Shown here: piece after piece, positions 26,104 through 35,866 of the stretch
How the letters are laid out: each line of letters starts with the position of its first letter
Position numbering within the stretch: the stretch's first letter is position 1
Assembly: GCF_002090075.1 (NCBI RefSeq)
Contig: NZ_BBRI01000002.1
Span: forward strand, 620,001 to 684,000
DNA: 64,000 bases
From: Demequina sp. NBRC 110052
GTDB taxonomy: Bacteria; Actinomycetota; Actinomycetes; Actinomycetales; Demequinaceae
Reading direction: 5' to 3'
Translations under genes and position numbers: made by a program
The notes under the pieces: model-generated
Databases searched by the model: none
What the model was told of the DNA's origin: nothing
Seen by the model: the letters and a program-made list of their open reading frames with translations, nothing else

Positions 26104-28803
26104 ATGGACGCGATGACCTCCACCGACGCCCTCCTCCTGAGCCGCCTGCCCGACGCCGTGCCCGGGTCAGCGCCCGACCCCGACGCTCTCTATGAGGCGT
26201 TCTCGGAGTGGGCCGCCGAGGGCGGGCGCGCGCTCTACCCCCACCAGGACGAGGCGCTCATGGAGATCGTCTCGGGCAGCCACGTGATCCTTGCGACCCC
26301 CACTGGGTCCGGCAAGTCCCTCGTCGCTGCCGGCGCGCACTTCGCCGCCCTCGCCGCGCATCGGGCCGGCACGGGAGGCCGCACGTTCTACACGGCTCCT
26401 CTGAAAGCCCTGGTGAGCGAGAAGTTCTTCGACCTCATCGACATGTTCGGCTCTGCCAACGTGGGGCTGATGACGGGCGACTCGGCCGTGAATCCCGACG
26501 CGCCGATCATCTGCTGCACCGCTGAGATTCTCGCGAACCTCGCACTGCGCGACGGCGCGGCGACCGACGCCTCGCTCGTCGTGATGGACGAGTTCCACTT
26601 CTACGCCGACCCCCAGCGCGGCTGGGCGTGGCAGGTGCCGCTGCTGGAGCTTCCGCGCGCACAGTTCGTGCTGATGTCGGCCACGCTCGGCGACACGTCG
26701 TGGCTCGTCGAGGACCTGCAGCGCCGCAGCGACCGTGCCGTCGCAGAGGTGACCACCGCCGAACGGCCGGTGCCGCTGAGCTTCGACTACAGCGTCGAGC
26801 CGCTGCCGGAGACGATCGAGCGGCTCGTCCAGTCGGGGCAGGCACCCGTGTACGTCGTGCACTTCACACAGAAGGACGCTGTGGAGCGCGCCCAGGCGCT
26901 GCTGAGCATGAACGTCGCGACCAAGACCGAGCGTCAGGCAATCGCCGAAGCGCTGTCCGACACGAAGTTCGGCACCGGATTCGGCAAGACGCTGAGCAAG
27001 TTCCTGCGCGCCGGCATCGGCGTCCACCACGCGGGCATGCTTCCCAAGTACCGCCGCATCGTGGAGCGCCTTACGCAGCAGGGCCTGCTCAAGGTCGTGT
27101 GCGGCACCGACACCCTCGGCGTCGGCATCAATGTGCCGATCCGCACCGTGCTACTCACATCACTGGTCAAGTACGACGGCGAGCGCATGCGACACCTGAC
27201 CGCCCGCGAGTTCCACCAGATCGCGGGCCGAGCGGGCCGCGCCGGCTTCGACACCGAGGGCGACGTGATCGTCATGGCGCCCGAGCACGTCATCGAGAAC
27301 CGCAAGGCGCTCCTCAAGGCAGGCGATGACCCGAAGAAGCGCAAGAAGATCGTCCGCAAGAGCGCCCCCTCGGGGTCCGTGAACTGGACCGACGCGACGT
27401 TCGAACGCCTCCGCGACGCCGAACCCGAGCCGCTCACGAGCCGCTTCCACGTGACCCACGCGATGGTGCTGAACCTCCTCGCACGCGGCTTGCCGAACCC
27501 GTGGCTCGACCGGCCCGCCGAAGACCCGGTGCTCGCGATGCGCACGCTGCTCGCGGCGCTGCACGAGACCGACGCCCAGAAGTCCGCTCACGTGCGCCAG
27601 GCGCTGCGCATCTACCGGTCGCTCAGGGTCGCCGGCGTGGTGGAGAAGGTGCGCGTGCCGGATCCCTCCCACCCTCGAGGCGAGCGCCCGTCGGTGCGGC
27701 TCACCGTCGACGTGCCGCGCGGCTTCGCACTCAACCAGCCACTGTCCCCCTTCGCGCTCGCCGCGATGGACCTCCTCAACGTCGAGTCGCCCGACCACAC
27801 GCTCGACGCGGTCTCCGTGATCGAGGCGACGCTGTCCGACCCACGCCAGGTGCTCATCGCCCAGCAGAACCAGGCGCGCGGCGAAGCCGTCGCCGCGATG
27901 AAGGCGGACGGCATCGAGTACGAGGAGCGCATGGAACTGCTCGAGGACGTGACGTGGCCCATGCCGCTCGCCGACCTTCTCGAGCCGGCCTTCATCACCT
28001 ACCGGCGCAGCAACCCGTGGATCCTCGACGCCGAACTGTCCCCCAAGTCCGTCGTGCGCGACATGCTCGAGAAGGCCATGTCGTTCCAGGACCTCGTCTC
28101 CGCGTATGGCCTTGAGCGCACCGAGGGCGTCGTGCTGCGCTACCTCGCGGAGGCGTATCGCGCGCTGCGTCAGACGGTCCCCGAGGAGCACAGGACCGAC
28201 GAGGTGGTCGCCATCACCGAATGGCTCGGCAACCTCGTGCGCTCCACCGATTCGTCGCTGCTCGACGAGTGGGAGCGGCTCATGAACCCCGACGCGGTGG
28301 TCGCCGACGACGCGGACCCCGCGTCACCGCTCGCGCCGCCGGCCACGGGACCCGCGAAGCCCATGTCCGGCAATCCTCGCATCCTGCGACGCCTGGTGCG
28401 CAACGCGATGTTCCGCCGCGTCGAGCTCGCGGCACGCGAGGACTACGCCGCGCTCGGCGCGCTCGATGCCCGCTCAGGCTGGACCGCGGACGCCTGGCGC
28501 GACGCTCTCGACCCGCTGTTCGAGGCTCAAGGCGACGATGCGATCGGCATAGGTCCGGATGCGCGTGCGGCCGCTCTGCTCACGTTCGTGGAGCCCGGCG
28601 GCGATCACGATGCGGGTCACGCGCGGGCCGCGCTCGCCGTCACTCCCGACGCGGCACTGCCCGACGGCATGTGGGTCGTGCGCCAGGTCATCGACGACCC
28701 CGCGGGTGACCACGATTGGGCGATCGTCGCCGCCGTGGACCTGGATGCCTCGGACGAGGCGGGCGCTCCCGTGCTGGAGCTCCTGCACGTCGGCCCGCAG
28801 TAG
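26104..28803 (+). CDS. Ski2/Mtr4-like DExH helicase with DUF3516 C-terminus
   Basis: 899 aa. Superfamily 2 motifs run in order: Walker A LATPTGSGKS (about 62), Ia TAPLKALVSEKF, II DEFHFY, III MSATLGD, IV-V VHHAGMLPKYRR and VVCGTDTLGVGINVPIRT, VI HQIAGRAGRAGFDTEG. The C-terminal 450 residues form the actinobacterial DUF3516-type extension. Ski2-like helicases unwind structured RNA for decay or maturation, and this group is thought to act on RNA. It is a single gene, converging with the hypothetical gene at 28810 with 6 bases between stops. Confidence 0.9.
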   Translation: MDAMTSTDALLLSRLPDAVPGSAPDPDALYEAFSEWAAEGGRALYPHQDEALMEIVSGSHVILATPTGSGKSLVAAGAHFAALAAHRAGTGGRTFYTAPLKALVSEKFFDLIDMFGSANVGLMTGDSAVNPDAPIICCTAEILANLALRDGAATDASLVVMDEFHFYADPQRGWAWQVPLLELPRAQFVLMSATLGDTSWLVEDLQRRSDRAVAEVTTAERPVPLSFDYSVEPLPETIERLVQSGQAPVYVVHFTQKDAVERAQALLSMNVATKTERQAIAEALSDTKFGTGFGKTLSKFLRAGIGVHHAGMLPKYRRIVERLTQQGLLKVVCGTDTLGVGINVPIRTVLLTSLVKYDGERMRHLTAREFHQIAGRAGRAGFDTEGDVIVMAPEHVIENRKALLKAGDDPKKRKKIVRKSAPSGSVNWTDATFERLRDAEPEPLTSRFHVTHAMVLNLLARGLPNPWLDRPAEDPVLAMRTLLAALHETDAQKSAHVRQALRIYRSLRVAGVVEKVRVPDPSHPRGERPSVRLTVDVPRGFALNQPLSPFALAAMDLLNVESPDHTLDAVSVIEATLSDPRQVLIAQQNQARGEAVAAMKADGIEYEERMELLEDVTWPMPLADLLEPAFITYRRSNPWILDAELSPKSVVRDMLEKAMSFQDLVSAYGLERTEGVVLRYLAEAYRALRQTVPEEHRTDEVVAITEWLGNLVRSTDSSLLDEWERLMNPDAVVADDADPASPLAPPATGPAKPMSGNPRILRRLVRNAMFRRVELAAREDYAALGALDARSGWTADAWRDALDPLFEAQGDDAIGIGPDARAAALLTFVEPGGDHDAGHARAALAVTPDAALPDGMWVVRQVIDDPAGDHDWAIVAAVDLDASDEAGAPVLELLHVGPQ

Positions 28804-28809
28804 CCGCAG

Positions 28810-29916
28810 TCAGGGGATCGGCCGCCAGCGATCGACCTCGTCGCGCTCCCACCTGTGCACGGTCGCGCCATCGGCGGCCACGTCGACGAGCCAACGGGTC
28901 TCGTCTGGCGCCCACCCGGCGATGATGCTCCGCACGCCGTCGCCGACCGCCAGCGCACGCGTGGCGGCAGAGAGGTAGCCGAGCACCGTGAGATGCACGC
29001 CGTCGTAGTCCTGCGACACCGCGCTCCAATCGGGGATCACCCAGCGGGAGTCGATACCGGTGAGCAGCTGCCACGTCCCGCGCCGCAGCCCGGTCACCTC
29101 GAGCGGGTAGGCGCGGCACAGGTCGATCCACGCCTGGGCACCGTCGATCTCGAGGACTCGGAGACGTGGCGACATCGGAAGCTTCCGCGCGGCAGCGCCG
29201 TCCCATCCCGCGCCGTCCTCGACCCAGTGCAGTCCCAGCGGACCGTCGCTGCCGTGCGCCCTGGTCGACGTGAGGAGGGGAAGTGGCGGCGTGGACCACC
29301 ACGCGCCCGACGCCGCGCGCCGGGGGTCGCGGGCGCCCAGGGCCTCGGCGAGCGCCTCCTGCTCGCGCACGCGCGCCGCCCACTCAGAGAGCACCTGCTC
29401 CGCGTCGACTCGAGCCGGCGGCCGGGGCAGATCCACCGAGTCGGCATCGAACTCGATCACCCACTGTCCGTCGCGATCGATCGGCGAATCCCACCAGCGT
29501 GAGGCATCGGAGGGGATCACCGCGTCGGCCGTGCGAATCAACGCGTCGGCAAGCTCGGGGCGCGCCAGGAGGACGTCTTCGCCGTCCGGGGACTGCCAGT
29601 AGCGGGCCATGTCCACGGAGCCAACCACTGCGGCGAGCAGCCGTTCGCCGTCCACGGTGCCGAGCGGCAATGCGTCCCACGCGGTCGCGACGTCCGCCGG
29701 ACTCGCCGAGGGAGGACGCTCAGGGCCGTCCCCGCCCTCGGAGAACGAGATGATCACGCGCGACGTGCCCCGACCGGGATCGAGGTCGTAGGCGGCCGCG
29801 AACACCGCGAGACTGAACTCTCCATCCGAGTGCAGCGGCTCGTGCGCCCACCCCAGCGCGAGCTCGAGGCACAGGCGCCGCCCGCGCGGGCCAGCGAGCA
29901 GCGTCTGTGCGTCCAT
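28810..29916 (-). CDS. Conserved hypothetical protein
   Basis: About 368 aa from ATG 29916, preceded by GGTGGGAT; an in-frame ATG at 30015 would add 33 residues. No known domain recognised. The sequence has LLAGPRGRRLCLELAL at its start, a Trp-rich middle and an ending with VHRWERDEVDRWRPIP. No signal peptide or membrane span, so it is probably cytoplasmic. It stands alone between the convergent helicase and the Gfo/Idh gene and may form a transcript with the latter. Confidence 0.65.
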   Translation of the reverse strand: MDAQTLLAGPRGRRLCLELALGWAHEPLHSDGEFSLAVFAAAYDLDPGRGTSRVIISFSEGGDGPERPPSASPADVATAWDALPLGTVDGERLLAAVVGSVDMARYWQSPDGEDVLLARPELADALIRTADAVIPSDASRWWDSPIDRDGQWVIEFDADSVDLPRPPARVDAEQVLSEWAARVREQEALAEALGARDPRRAASGAWWSTPPLPLLTSTRAHGSDGPLGLHWVEDGAGWDGAAARKLPMSPRLRVLEIDGAQAWIDLCRAYPLEVTGLRRGTWQLLTGIDSRWVIPDWSAVSQDYDGVHLTVLGYLSAATRALAVGDGVRSIIAGWAPDETRWLVDVAADGATVHRWERDEVDRWRPIP

Positions 29917-30093
29917 GGGGCCATCCCACCTGATCGGCACCGGCGAGGCAACAGGCGCGCCGCCGCAGCTCCCGCACGCGAACTGCCCGGCTCGCGGCGC
30001 GTCGCCCCACGTCAAGCCACCGACGCGCCGATGGCCGGGCGATCTGCGTGCGGCAGCCGCGGCACGGCCCCGTACGTGCGTTGCGGCGGGCCG

Positions 30094-31077
30094 CTACACC
30101 TCTACGCGTCGGCCCGTCTCGAACGACTCGATGATCGCGTCGGCGAGCTGCAGCGCGCGGCGACCGGCGCGGGCGTGGATCGGCGGCTCCTCCCCCGCTC
30201 TGAGGGCTGCCAGGATCGCGTCCACGTGGCGGTCGAAGGTGTACACGAACGTGCGCGCCTCATCGTTGAAGTAGCCCGGCTCCCACACCTGCCGCGTCTC
30301 GTCACCCACCTTCTGCAGCGTGAAGCGCTTCACCGTGTCCTGGATGAGCACGCGCCCGGCCGTGCCGTTGACCTCGATGTACTGCGTGTCCCGGTAGGCG
30401 TAGGACGAGTCGTACGAGCCGACGAGTGAGCCGACGGCGCCGCTCGCGAACTGCAGCGCCACCGCGAGCGTCGTGTAGAAGCCGGCGTTGGTGCGGTCGG
30501 TGGCCTGCGCCGCCACCGAGGAGATGGGACCGGCGAGATGCTCGAGCATGTCGAGCCCGTGCACCTGCGTCTCGACGAGGTTGCCCCACGGTTCCTTGCC
30601 GAAGTTCGGCTCCCCACCGAAGCGCCAGGTCACGAACACGAGGTCGCCCAGCTCGCCCGCGTCGATCGCCGCCTTCGCTCGCTGCACGGGCTCGGCGTAG
30701 CGGTGGTTGAGGTTGAACGCCAGGAACAGGTTCCGCTCCGCTGCGGCGGCGAGGATCGCGTCGGCCTCCTCCATACGGAACACCAGGGGCTTCTCGAGCA
30801 GCAGCGGCACGCCGCGTTCGATGAGGTGCATCGTCGTGTCGTAGTGCGCCTCGTTGGGCAGGGCAAGAGTGACGAGGTCCGGCCGCTCGGCTTCCAACAT
30901 CGCATCCAGATCCGTGTAGCCCCGCGTGCCCCACGACGAGGCGAACGCATGGGTCTTGTCGGGGGTCCGCCCGACGGCGGCGACCAGCTCCGTGTCAGGC
31001 CGACGCGCGAAGATCCGCGCATGTTCGCCGCCCCACCAGCCTGTCCCGACCACCGCGACCCTCAGTCGCTCGTTCAT
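30094..31077 (-). CDS. Gfo/Idh/MocA family oxidoreductase
   Basis: 327 aa with AAGGAGGAG before the ATG. The N-terminal Rossmann motif VAVVGTGWWGGEHARIF binds NAD(P), LLLEKPL is the conserved EKP motif with the catalytic Lys, and ETQVHGLDMLEHLAG has the usual His/Asp of the active site. Enzymes of this family oxidise or reduce sugars and cyclitols such as inositols. Substrate unknown. No sugar transporter is adjacent. Confidence 0.92.
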   Translation of the reverse strand: MNERLRVAVVGTGWWGGEHARIFARRPDTELVAAVGRTPDKTHAFASSWGTRGYTDLDAMLEAERPDLVTLALPNEAHYDTTMHLIERGVPLLLEKPLVFRMEEADAILAAAAERNLFLAFNLNHRYAEPVQRAKAAIDAGELGDLVFVTWRFGGEPNFGKEPWGNLVETQVHGLDMLEHLAGPISSVAAQATDRTNAGFYTTLAVALQFASGAVGSLVGSYDSSYAYRDTQYIEVNGTAGRVLIQDTVKRFTLQKVGDETRQVWEPGYFNDEARTFVYTFDRHVDAILAALRAGEEPPIHARAGRRALQLADAIIESFETGRRVEV

Positions 31078-31207
31078 CTCGCTCCTCCTTCGCAGCGTGC
31101 GGCGCTCGCACGGGAACCTGCCCCCAGCCTGCCCGTTCCCCGCAGCGAAGGGAACCTGGCCTGCGCGGGGAGGCTAGGGTCGAGTGGAGTCCCACGGAAG
31201 GGGAATC

Positions 31208-31933
31208 ATGCCCGAGTCTGCGGATGCAGCACGGCTGGCGGTGCTGATCGACGCCGACAACGCGAGCGCCAAGCACATCGAGCGTCTGCTCGCCGAGATC
31301 GCCAAGTACGGCACGGCGAGCGTCCGCCGCGCCTACGGCGACTGGACGTCGAGCCAGCTCGCGTCCTGGAAATCAGAGTTGCTGGAGAACTCTGTGCAGC
31401 CGATCCAGCAGTTCAGCTACACGACCGGCAAGAACGCCACGGACAGCGCACTCATCATCGACGCGATGGACCTGCTGCATGCCGGCCACCTCGATGGCTT
31501 CTGCCTGGTCTCGAGCGACAGCGACTTCACCCGCCTGGCGGCGCGCATCCGCGAGCAGGGGCTCACGGTCTACGGCTTCGGCCAGCGCAAGACCCCCAAG
31601 CCGTTCGTCGCGGCATGCAGCACATTCGTCTATGTCGAGAATCTCGAGGAGCCGAAGGCCCCGCCCGTGGGGTCGGAGACGTCGTCGCTCAAGAAGGACA
31701 AACGCCTCACCGCCCTGCTCAAGGAGGCGGTCGACGCCGCTTCCGCCGACGACGGATGGGCGCATCTGGGAGCCGTTGGAAGCAATCTGTCGCGGCTCGC
31801 CTCGGACTTTGACTCGCGCACGTGGGGCTATAGCAAGCTCATGGACCTCATGAGGGCGCATCCCGACTATCAGGTGGATTCGCGTCCTGCAGGCGACGGC
31901 AAGTCGTCGAACGCGTACGTGCGCCGCAGGTAA
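31208..31933 (+). CDS. NYN-domain nuclease with C-terminal LOTUS/OST-HTH-like domain
   Basis: 241 aa from ATG 31208 with AAGGGGA upstream. The NYN (PIN-like) domain occupies residues 10-145: LAVLIDADNASAKHI, the conserved KNATDSALIIDAMDLL and CLVSSDSDFTRLA, carrying the acidic metal-binding residues. After a linker, residues 165-241 (LTALLKEAVDAA, DDGWAHLGAVGSNLSR and FDSRTWGYSKLMDLMRAHP) match the OST-HTH/LOTUS fold. The pairing suggests a ribonuclease or RNA-binding regulator. Its target RNA is unknown. Confidence 0.9.
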   Translation: MPESADAARLAVLIDADNASAKHIERLLAEIAKYGTASVRRAYGDWTSSQLASWKSELLENSVQPIQQFSYTTGKNATDSALIIDAMDLLHAGHLDGFCLVSSDSDFTRLAARIREQGLTVYGFGQRKTPKPFVAACSTFVYVENLEEPKAPPVGSETSSLKKDKRLTALLKEAVDAASADDGWAHLGAVGSNLSRLASDFDSRTWGYSKLMDLMRAHPDYQVDSRPAGDGKSSNAYVRRR

Positions 31934-31981
31934 TGGCGCGCGGGCTGGCACCTCTTGCCACGCCCGTGACGTTCCGGCTGG

Positions 31982-33343
31982 TCACAATGGCGGGGCGATC
32001 CGGTACACGAGCCCCGCGGCGTCGTCGGTGAGGTAGAGCGCGCCGTCGGGCCCGACCGTCGGCATCACCGCACGTCCCCAGCGCGACCCGTCGGCGTTCT
32101 GGAAGCCGGTCACCACGTACTGCGCCTCTCCCAAGGTCTGCGTCGCCTCATCCCACGGCGCGAAAGCGACGCAGGGCTCCTGCGGTGGGGTGCGGTTCCA
32201 CGAGCCGTGGGCGCCGACGAGGGCACCAGATCCGAGCACGTCGGCGATCGCCGTGTCATGCGTGAAGGTGAGCCCGAGAGGGGCACTGTGGGCGGGCAAA
32301 CCCACCTGAGTGGCGGGCAGGGACGAACAGTCCAGGGCGGCGCCGTCGGCGTTGAACTCGGCGTCCGGCACATAGGGCAGGTCCGTGACGCCCTCGCGAG
32401 AGTCGGGCACGCACAGCGGCCAGCCCAGATCGATCCCGTCGGTCAGGCGGGTGAGCTGCTCGACCGGGTGATCGTTCACGAACTCTTGGAACACCTCGCC
32501 GAACCGCCCCGCGTCGTCCCTGTACGGGTACGGCAGGTTGTCCATCTGGTTGACCGCCACGAACAGCGAGCCGTCGGGCGCGAAGTCCAGTGCGAAGCCG
32601 TTGCGCACGCCGCTCGCGAAGACTCGGGTGCGCGTGCCGTCGAGCTGAACCGCCCCGATGACGGCGCGCTCGGGATCGCCGTCCCGCTCTCCCGGGTCGC
32701 GATTGGAGCGCGATCCGAGGCTGTAGTAGACCGTGTCACCCTGGACCGCGACCGCCTTCGCGCCGTGACCCTGCGCGGGCAGCCCGTCGAGGATCACGCG
32801 CGGACTCGTCGCGGTGCCGTCGGCGTAGTCGTAGGCGATCAGGCGGGTCGCGTCGCCGACGACGAGCGTCTCTCCGTCCTCGGTGAACGCGAGCCCCTGC
32901 GCGCTGGCGAGCCCCTCGAGGAGCACGCCCGACGCTGGTGCGCCTCCCGCGTCGGGCGTCAGCACGAGCACGGCTCCACCGCTGCCATTCGAGACCAGGA
33001 GGCGACCATCGGGTGTCCACGCGGCGAGGCGGGCGCCGGGCACGTTCGCCCAGACGTCGACGCTCCACCCCTCAGGAACGTTGAGGGACTTGCCCGCCGC
33101 GGCGCCAGGGTCCACGCCGTCGGTCATGCCGACGGGAACGGAGACCAGTTCGCCGATCTGGAGTGCCGCTGGGGTCTCGCGTGGAGAAGGCGGCGGCGAC
33201 GTCTCTGCTGCCACAGGCTCCGACGCAGTCGCGGTCGGCTCAGGAGCCGGGCTCGCGCAGGCCACCAGGACGGTCACGGCAAGCGCGATCAGGGCACGGC
33301 TGCACGCGCGCGCCGTGATCACGGTTCCCGTTGTGTCACCCAC
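31982..33343 (-). CDS. PQQ-dependent sugar dehydrogenase-like lipoprotein
   Basis: 453 aa from GTG 33343 (GTG 33322 possible). A lipobox (VLVACASP) anchors it outside the membrane, followed by a Pro/Thr/Glu linker. From about residue 80 it forms beta-propeller blades typical of soluble glucose or sorbosone dehydrogenases: VPEGWSVDVWANVPGARLAA, DGRLLVSNGSGG, SGVRNGFALDFAPDGSLFVAVNQ, GAHGSWNRTPP and GWPLCVPD. PQQ binding is not certain. It overlaps the YciI-like gene by 8 bases. Confidence 0.8.
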   Translation of the reverse strand: MGDTTGTVITARACSRALIALAVTVLVACASPAPEPTATASEPVAAETSPPPSPRETPAALQIGELVSVPVGMTDGVDPGAAAGKSLNVPEGWSVDVWANVPGARLAAWTPDGRLLVSNGSGGAVLVLTPDAGGAPASGVLLEGLASAQGLAFTEDGETLVVGDATRLIAYDYADGTATSPRVILDGLPAQGHGAKAVAVQGDTVYYSLGSRSNRDPGERDGDPERAVIGAVQLDGTRTRVFASGVRNGFALDFAPDGSLFVAVNQMDNLPYPYRDDAGRFGEVFQEFVNDHPVEQLTRLTDGIDLGWPLCVPDSREGVTDLPYVPDAEFNADGAALDCSSLPATQVGLPAHSAPLGLTFTHDTAIADVLGSGALVGAHGSWNRTPPQEPCVAFAPWDEATQTLGEAQYVVTGFQNADGSRWGRAVMPTVGPDGALYLTDDAAGLVYRIAPPL

Positions 33344-33692
33344 CGACCGTGCGCACCTCGATGACGCGCTGGCACGCGGCGGAGGCGCGGGCCGCGAGTG
33401 CGACGGCCTCGTCGCGATCCTGTGCCTCGATGACCCACAGCCCGTTCACGGACTCGGCGCCTCCCGCGTACGGACCGGGCGACGCGACAGCCTCGCCGCT
33501 GCGTCCATCCACGTAGGTGCCATCTGCGGCGGCGCCGAAGCCGTTGACGTACGCGAGCCGGCCCTCTGCCTGCAGGTCTGCGTTGAACTCGCCGGTCGCG
33601 CGCATCTGCGCGTCGAACTCCTCAGCCGTCTCGTACGTGTGGCGCTCTCCCCCGTCACTGGGGCCCCACACGAGCAGGGCGAACTGTGCCAT
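33336..33692 (-). CDS. YciI-family (YCII-related) protein
   Basis: 118 aa from ATG 33692, preceded by GGGAGG. The small ferredoxin-like fold is indicated by MAQFALLVWGPSDGG, DGRSGEAVASPGPYAGGAESVNGLWVIEAQDRDEAVALAARAS and VIEVRTVGG. Family members are of unclear function; some are fused to or coexpressed with ECF sigma factors. Overlap with the following lipoprotein gene suggests cotranscription. Confidence 0.85.
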   Translation of the reverse strand: MAQFALLVWGPSDGGERHTYETAEEFDAQMRATGEFNADLQAEGRLAYVNGFGAAADGTYVDGRSGEAVASPGPYAGGAESVNGLWVIEAQDRDEAVALAARASAACQRVIEVRTVGG

Positions 33693-33757
33693 CGGAACCT
33701 CCCGGGATCGGCGTCTGCGTCGAGCATCGCACGCGTCACCGCCGGGCGCCTGTCGGC

Positions 33758-34654
33758 TCAGGTGGGCGAGGGCGGGAGGGCGACCTCCTCGTCGGGCGTG
33801 CCCGACGCGGGCGGACGGGCGGTGCGAACCGCACCGACGCCGGCGATCACGACGAGCGCGATGCCGAGCGCGACGGTCCACGTCAGCGCCTGGCTCAGCA
33901 GCGCGAGGCCCGTGAGGGCGGCCACGGCGGGTGCGAAGGCCATGAGGATCGCGAAGGTCTCTGCCTTCATGCGGCGCAGGACGGTGAGCTCGATGCCGTA
34001 GGGCACGGCCGACGAGAGGACGGCGACGGCGGCGCCGAGCGCCAGCGCCGAGGGCGCAAGCAAGGGCGTGCCAACGGTCGCGAGCGCGACCGGCATCGTC
34101 AGCACGGCACCCAGCGCGGTGGCGATCGCGATGCCGCTGAGTCCCGGCAGCGCCTTTCCCGCCGATCGCGCCATGAGGATGTAGACCGCCCACAGCACAC
34201 CCGCGCCGGCCGCGAATGCGACGCCGACGGGGTCAAGGTCGTGCGCGGTGCCGCCGAGCAGGATCACGCCGGCGGCCGCGAGCACCGCCCACGTGAGGCC
34301 GCGCACGCTGCGTGACTCGACGACGCTCAGCGTGAGGGGCCCCAGCACCTCGATGGTGACGGCGATGCCCAGCGGGATGCGGTCGAGCGACAGGTAGAAC
34401 AGCACGTTCATCGCAGCGAGGGTCACGCCGTAGCCGAGCATGATGCGCCAGTGGCCCCAGTCCGCGCGGCGCAGAGCGCGCCATGCGAGAGCGCCGAGCA
34501 CCAGCGCCGAGAACAGCAGCCGCAGTGCCACCATGCCCACGGGCCCCACGGTGGGGAACAGCAGCACGGCGATGGCAGCTCCCGCCTCCTGGCACAGCAG
34601 GCCGATGAGCACGAGGAACGGCGCCACGGTGGTGAGACGTGACTGCGGCGTCAT
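33758..34654 (-). CDS. EamA/RhtA-like drug/metabolite exporter
   Basis: 298 aa from ATG 34654, with ten hydrophobic spans in two EamA halves. LCQEAGAAIAVLLFPTVGPVGMVALRLLFSALVLG and IPLGIAVTIEVLGPLTLSVVESR resemble threonine/homoserine exporter RhtA. It probably exports amino acids or related metabolites. An alternative ATG six codons upstream overlaps the stop of the YigZ gene. Confidence 0.88.
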   Translation of the reverse strand: MTPQSRLTTVAPFLVLIGLLCQEAGAAIAVLLFPTVGPVGMVALRLLFSALVLGALAWRALRRADWGHWRIMLGYGVTLAAMNVLFYLSLDRIPLGIAVTIEVLGPLTLSVVESRSVRGLTWAVLAAAGVILLGGTAHDLDPVGVAFAAGAGVLWAVYILMARSAGKALPGLSGIAIATALGAVLTMPVALATVGTPLLAPSALALGAAVAVLSSAVPYGIELTVLRRMKAETFAILMAFAPAVAALTGLALLSQALTWTVALGIALVVIAGVGAVRTARPPASGTPDEEVALPPSPT

Positions 34655-34668
34655 CTCAGCACCCCATC

Positions 34669-35322
34669 TCAACCACGCGGCCGGTCGACGACGGCGGTCT
34701 CGCCCGCCACTGCCTCGACAGCACCCGAGGTGAGCGCGGCGACCTCAGCGACGAGCACAGGGACCGCCTCGGGAGGCACCCGCAGCGACAGCCGCGCCAT
34801 CGAGCCGTAGGTCGGCTCGTCTAGCACCGCACCGTGCGACTCGGACCACTGGTGAAGGAACGCGAGGATGCGTCCCGCGTCGCCATGGGACGCTTCGGCG
34901 GTGACGGTCGTGAGGTGCACCCGTTCCACCAGCCGCGCCCGGTCCAGCGCCTCTGACACCGACGTGCCATACGCGCGCACAAGCCCACCCGCACCCAGGA
35001 GCGTGCCGCCGAACCACCGTGTCACCACGGCGACCAGGTCCGTCACGTCACAATGCCTCAGCACCTCGAGCATCGGGGCGCCCGCAGTACCGGCGGGCTC
35101 GCCGTCGTCGTTGGAGCGCTGGCGGTCCGCCGTGGGGCCCACGATCATCGCGGTGCAGTGATGCCGCGCGTCCCAGTGCTCCTTGCGAATCGCGGCGATG
35201 ACCGCGTCGGCCTCCTCCACTGAGGCGACGGGCTCGAGGCGCGTCAGGAAGACCGACTTCTTGACCTCCAGGCGATGCTCCACGCCCGACGCGATGGTCG
35301 ACGGGAGCTGCGGGAGGGTCAC
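34669..35322 (-). CDS. YigZ/IMPACT family protein
   Basis: 217 aa, typical length. KKSVFLTRLEPVASVEEADAVIAAIRKEHWDARHHCTA, RSNDDGEPAGTAGAPMLEVLRH and LVAVVTRWFGGTLLGAGGLVRAYG define the UPF0029/IMPACT N-terminal domain, and the C-terminal ferredoxin-like domain follows. Eukaryotic IMPACT modulates GCN2; the bacterial function is unknown but may involve translation or nucleic acids. It lies between rnhA and an exporter on one strand. Confidence 0.93.
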   Translation of the reverse strand: MTLPQLPSTIASGVEHRLEVKKSVFLTRLEPVASVEEADAVIAAIRKEHWDARHHCTAMIVGPTADRQRSNDDGEPAGTAGAPMLEVLRHCDVTDLVAVVTRWFGGTLLGAGGLVRAYGTSVSEALDRARLVERVHLTTVTAEASHGDAGRILAFLHQWSESHGAVLDEPTYGSMARLSLRVPPEAVPVLVAEVAALTSGAVEAVAGETAVVDRPRG

Positions 35323-35331
35323 GGTCGCAGG

Positions 35332-35787
35332 CTACCGGGCCTCGTCAGCGCCCCTGTTGGCGAGCTCGTCCGCCTTCTCGTTGCCGGGGTCGCCCGCGTG
35401 GCCCTTGACCCACACCCACGTGATGTCGTGCCGCTGAAGCTGCTCGTCAAGCGCCTGCCACAGCTCCACGTTCTTGACCGGCTGCTTGCTCGCGGTCTTC
35501 CACCCGTTGCGCTTCCAGCCCTTCATCCACGACTGAGCGCCGTTCTTCACGTACTGCGAATCCACGTGCAGCGTCACGTCGCAGCGCCGATTGAGCGTCT
35601 TGAGACCCTCGATGACGGCCATGAGCTCCATGCGGTTGTTCGTGGTGACCTTCTCGCCGCCGTACAGCTCCTTGGTGCGGCCCGCGGCCTTCATCAGCAC
35701 GCCCCAGCCGCCGCGGCCGGGGTTGCCCTTGCACGCGCCGTCGGTCCACATGTGGACCTCGGTCAGTTCGTCGGTCGATTCGGTCAC
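35332..35787 (-). CDS. rnhA: Ribonuclease HI
   Basis: 151 aa from GTG 35787, close to the usual 155; ATG 35805 would add six residues. The catalytic acidic residues are present in [31 protein letters not shown] and [10 protein letters not shown], and the basic protrusion [11 protein letters not shown] matches the E. coli handle region. It degrades RNA in RNA-DNA hybrids. It precedes yigZ by 9 bases and is divergent from the ybaK-like gene. Confidence 0.95.
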   Translation of the reverse strand: MTESTDELTEVHMWTDGACKGNPGRGGWGVLMKAAGRTKELYGGEKVTTNNRMELMAVIEGLKTLNRRCDVTLHVDSQYVKNGAQSWMKGWKRNGWKTASKQPVKNVELWQALDEQLQRHDITWVWVKGHAGDPGNEKADELANRGADEAR

Positions 35788-35866
35788 GCAGACACCGTAG
35801 GCCATCCAGGTGACACGGCCGGGCCGCCGCGCGGCGCACCCGTGCGGGCGCGACACAATGGTGCCC

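Noticed and set aside
32927..32957. GCCCGACGC inverted pair as a terminator
   Set aside because: It lies in the middle of the sugar dehydrogenase-like coding sequence, so a terminator role is unlikely.
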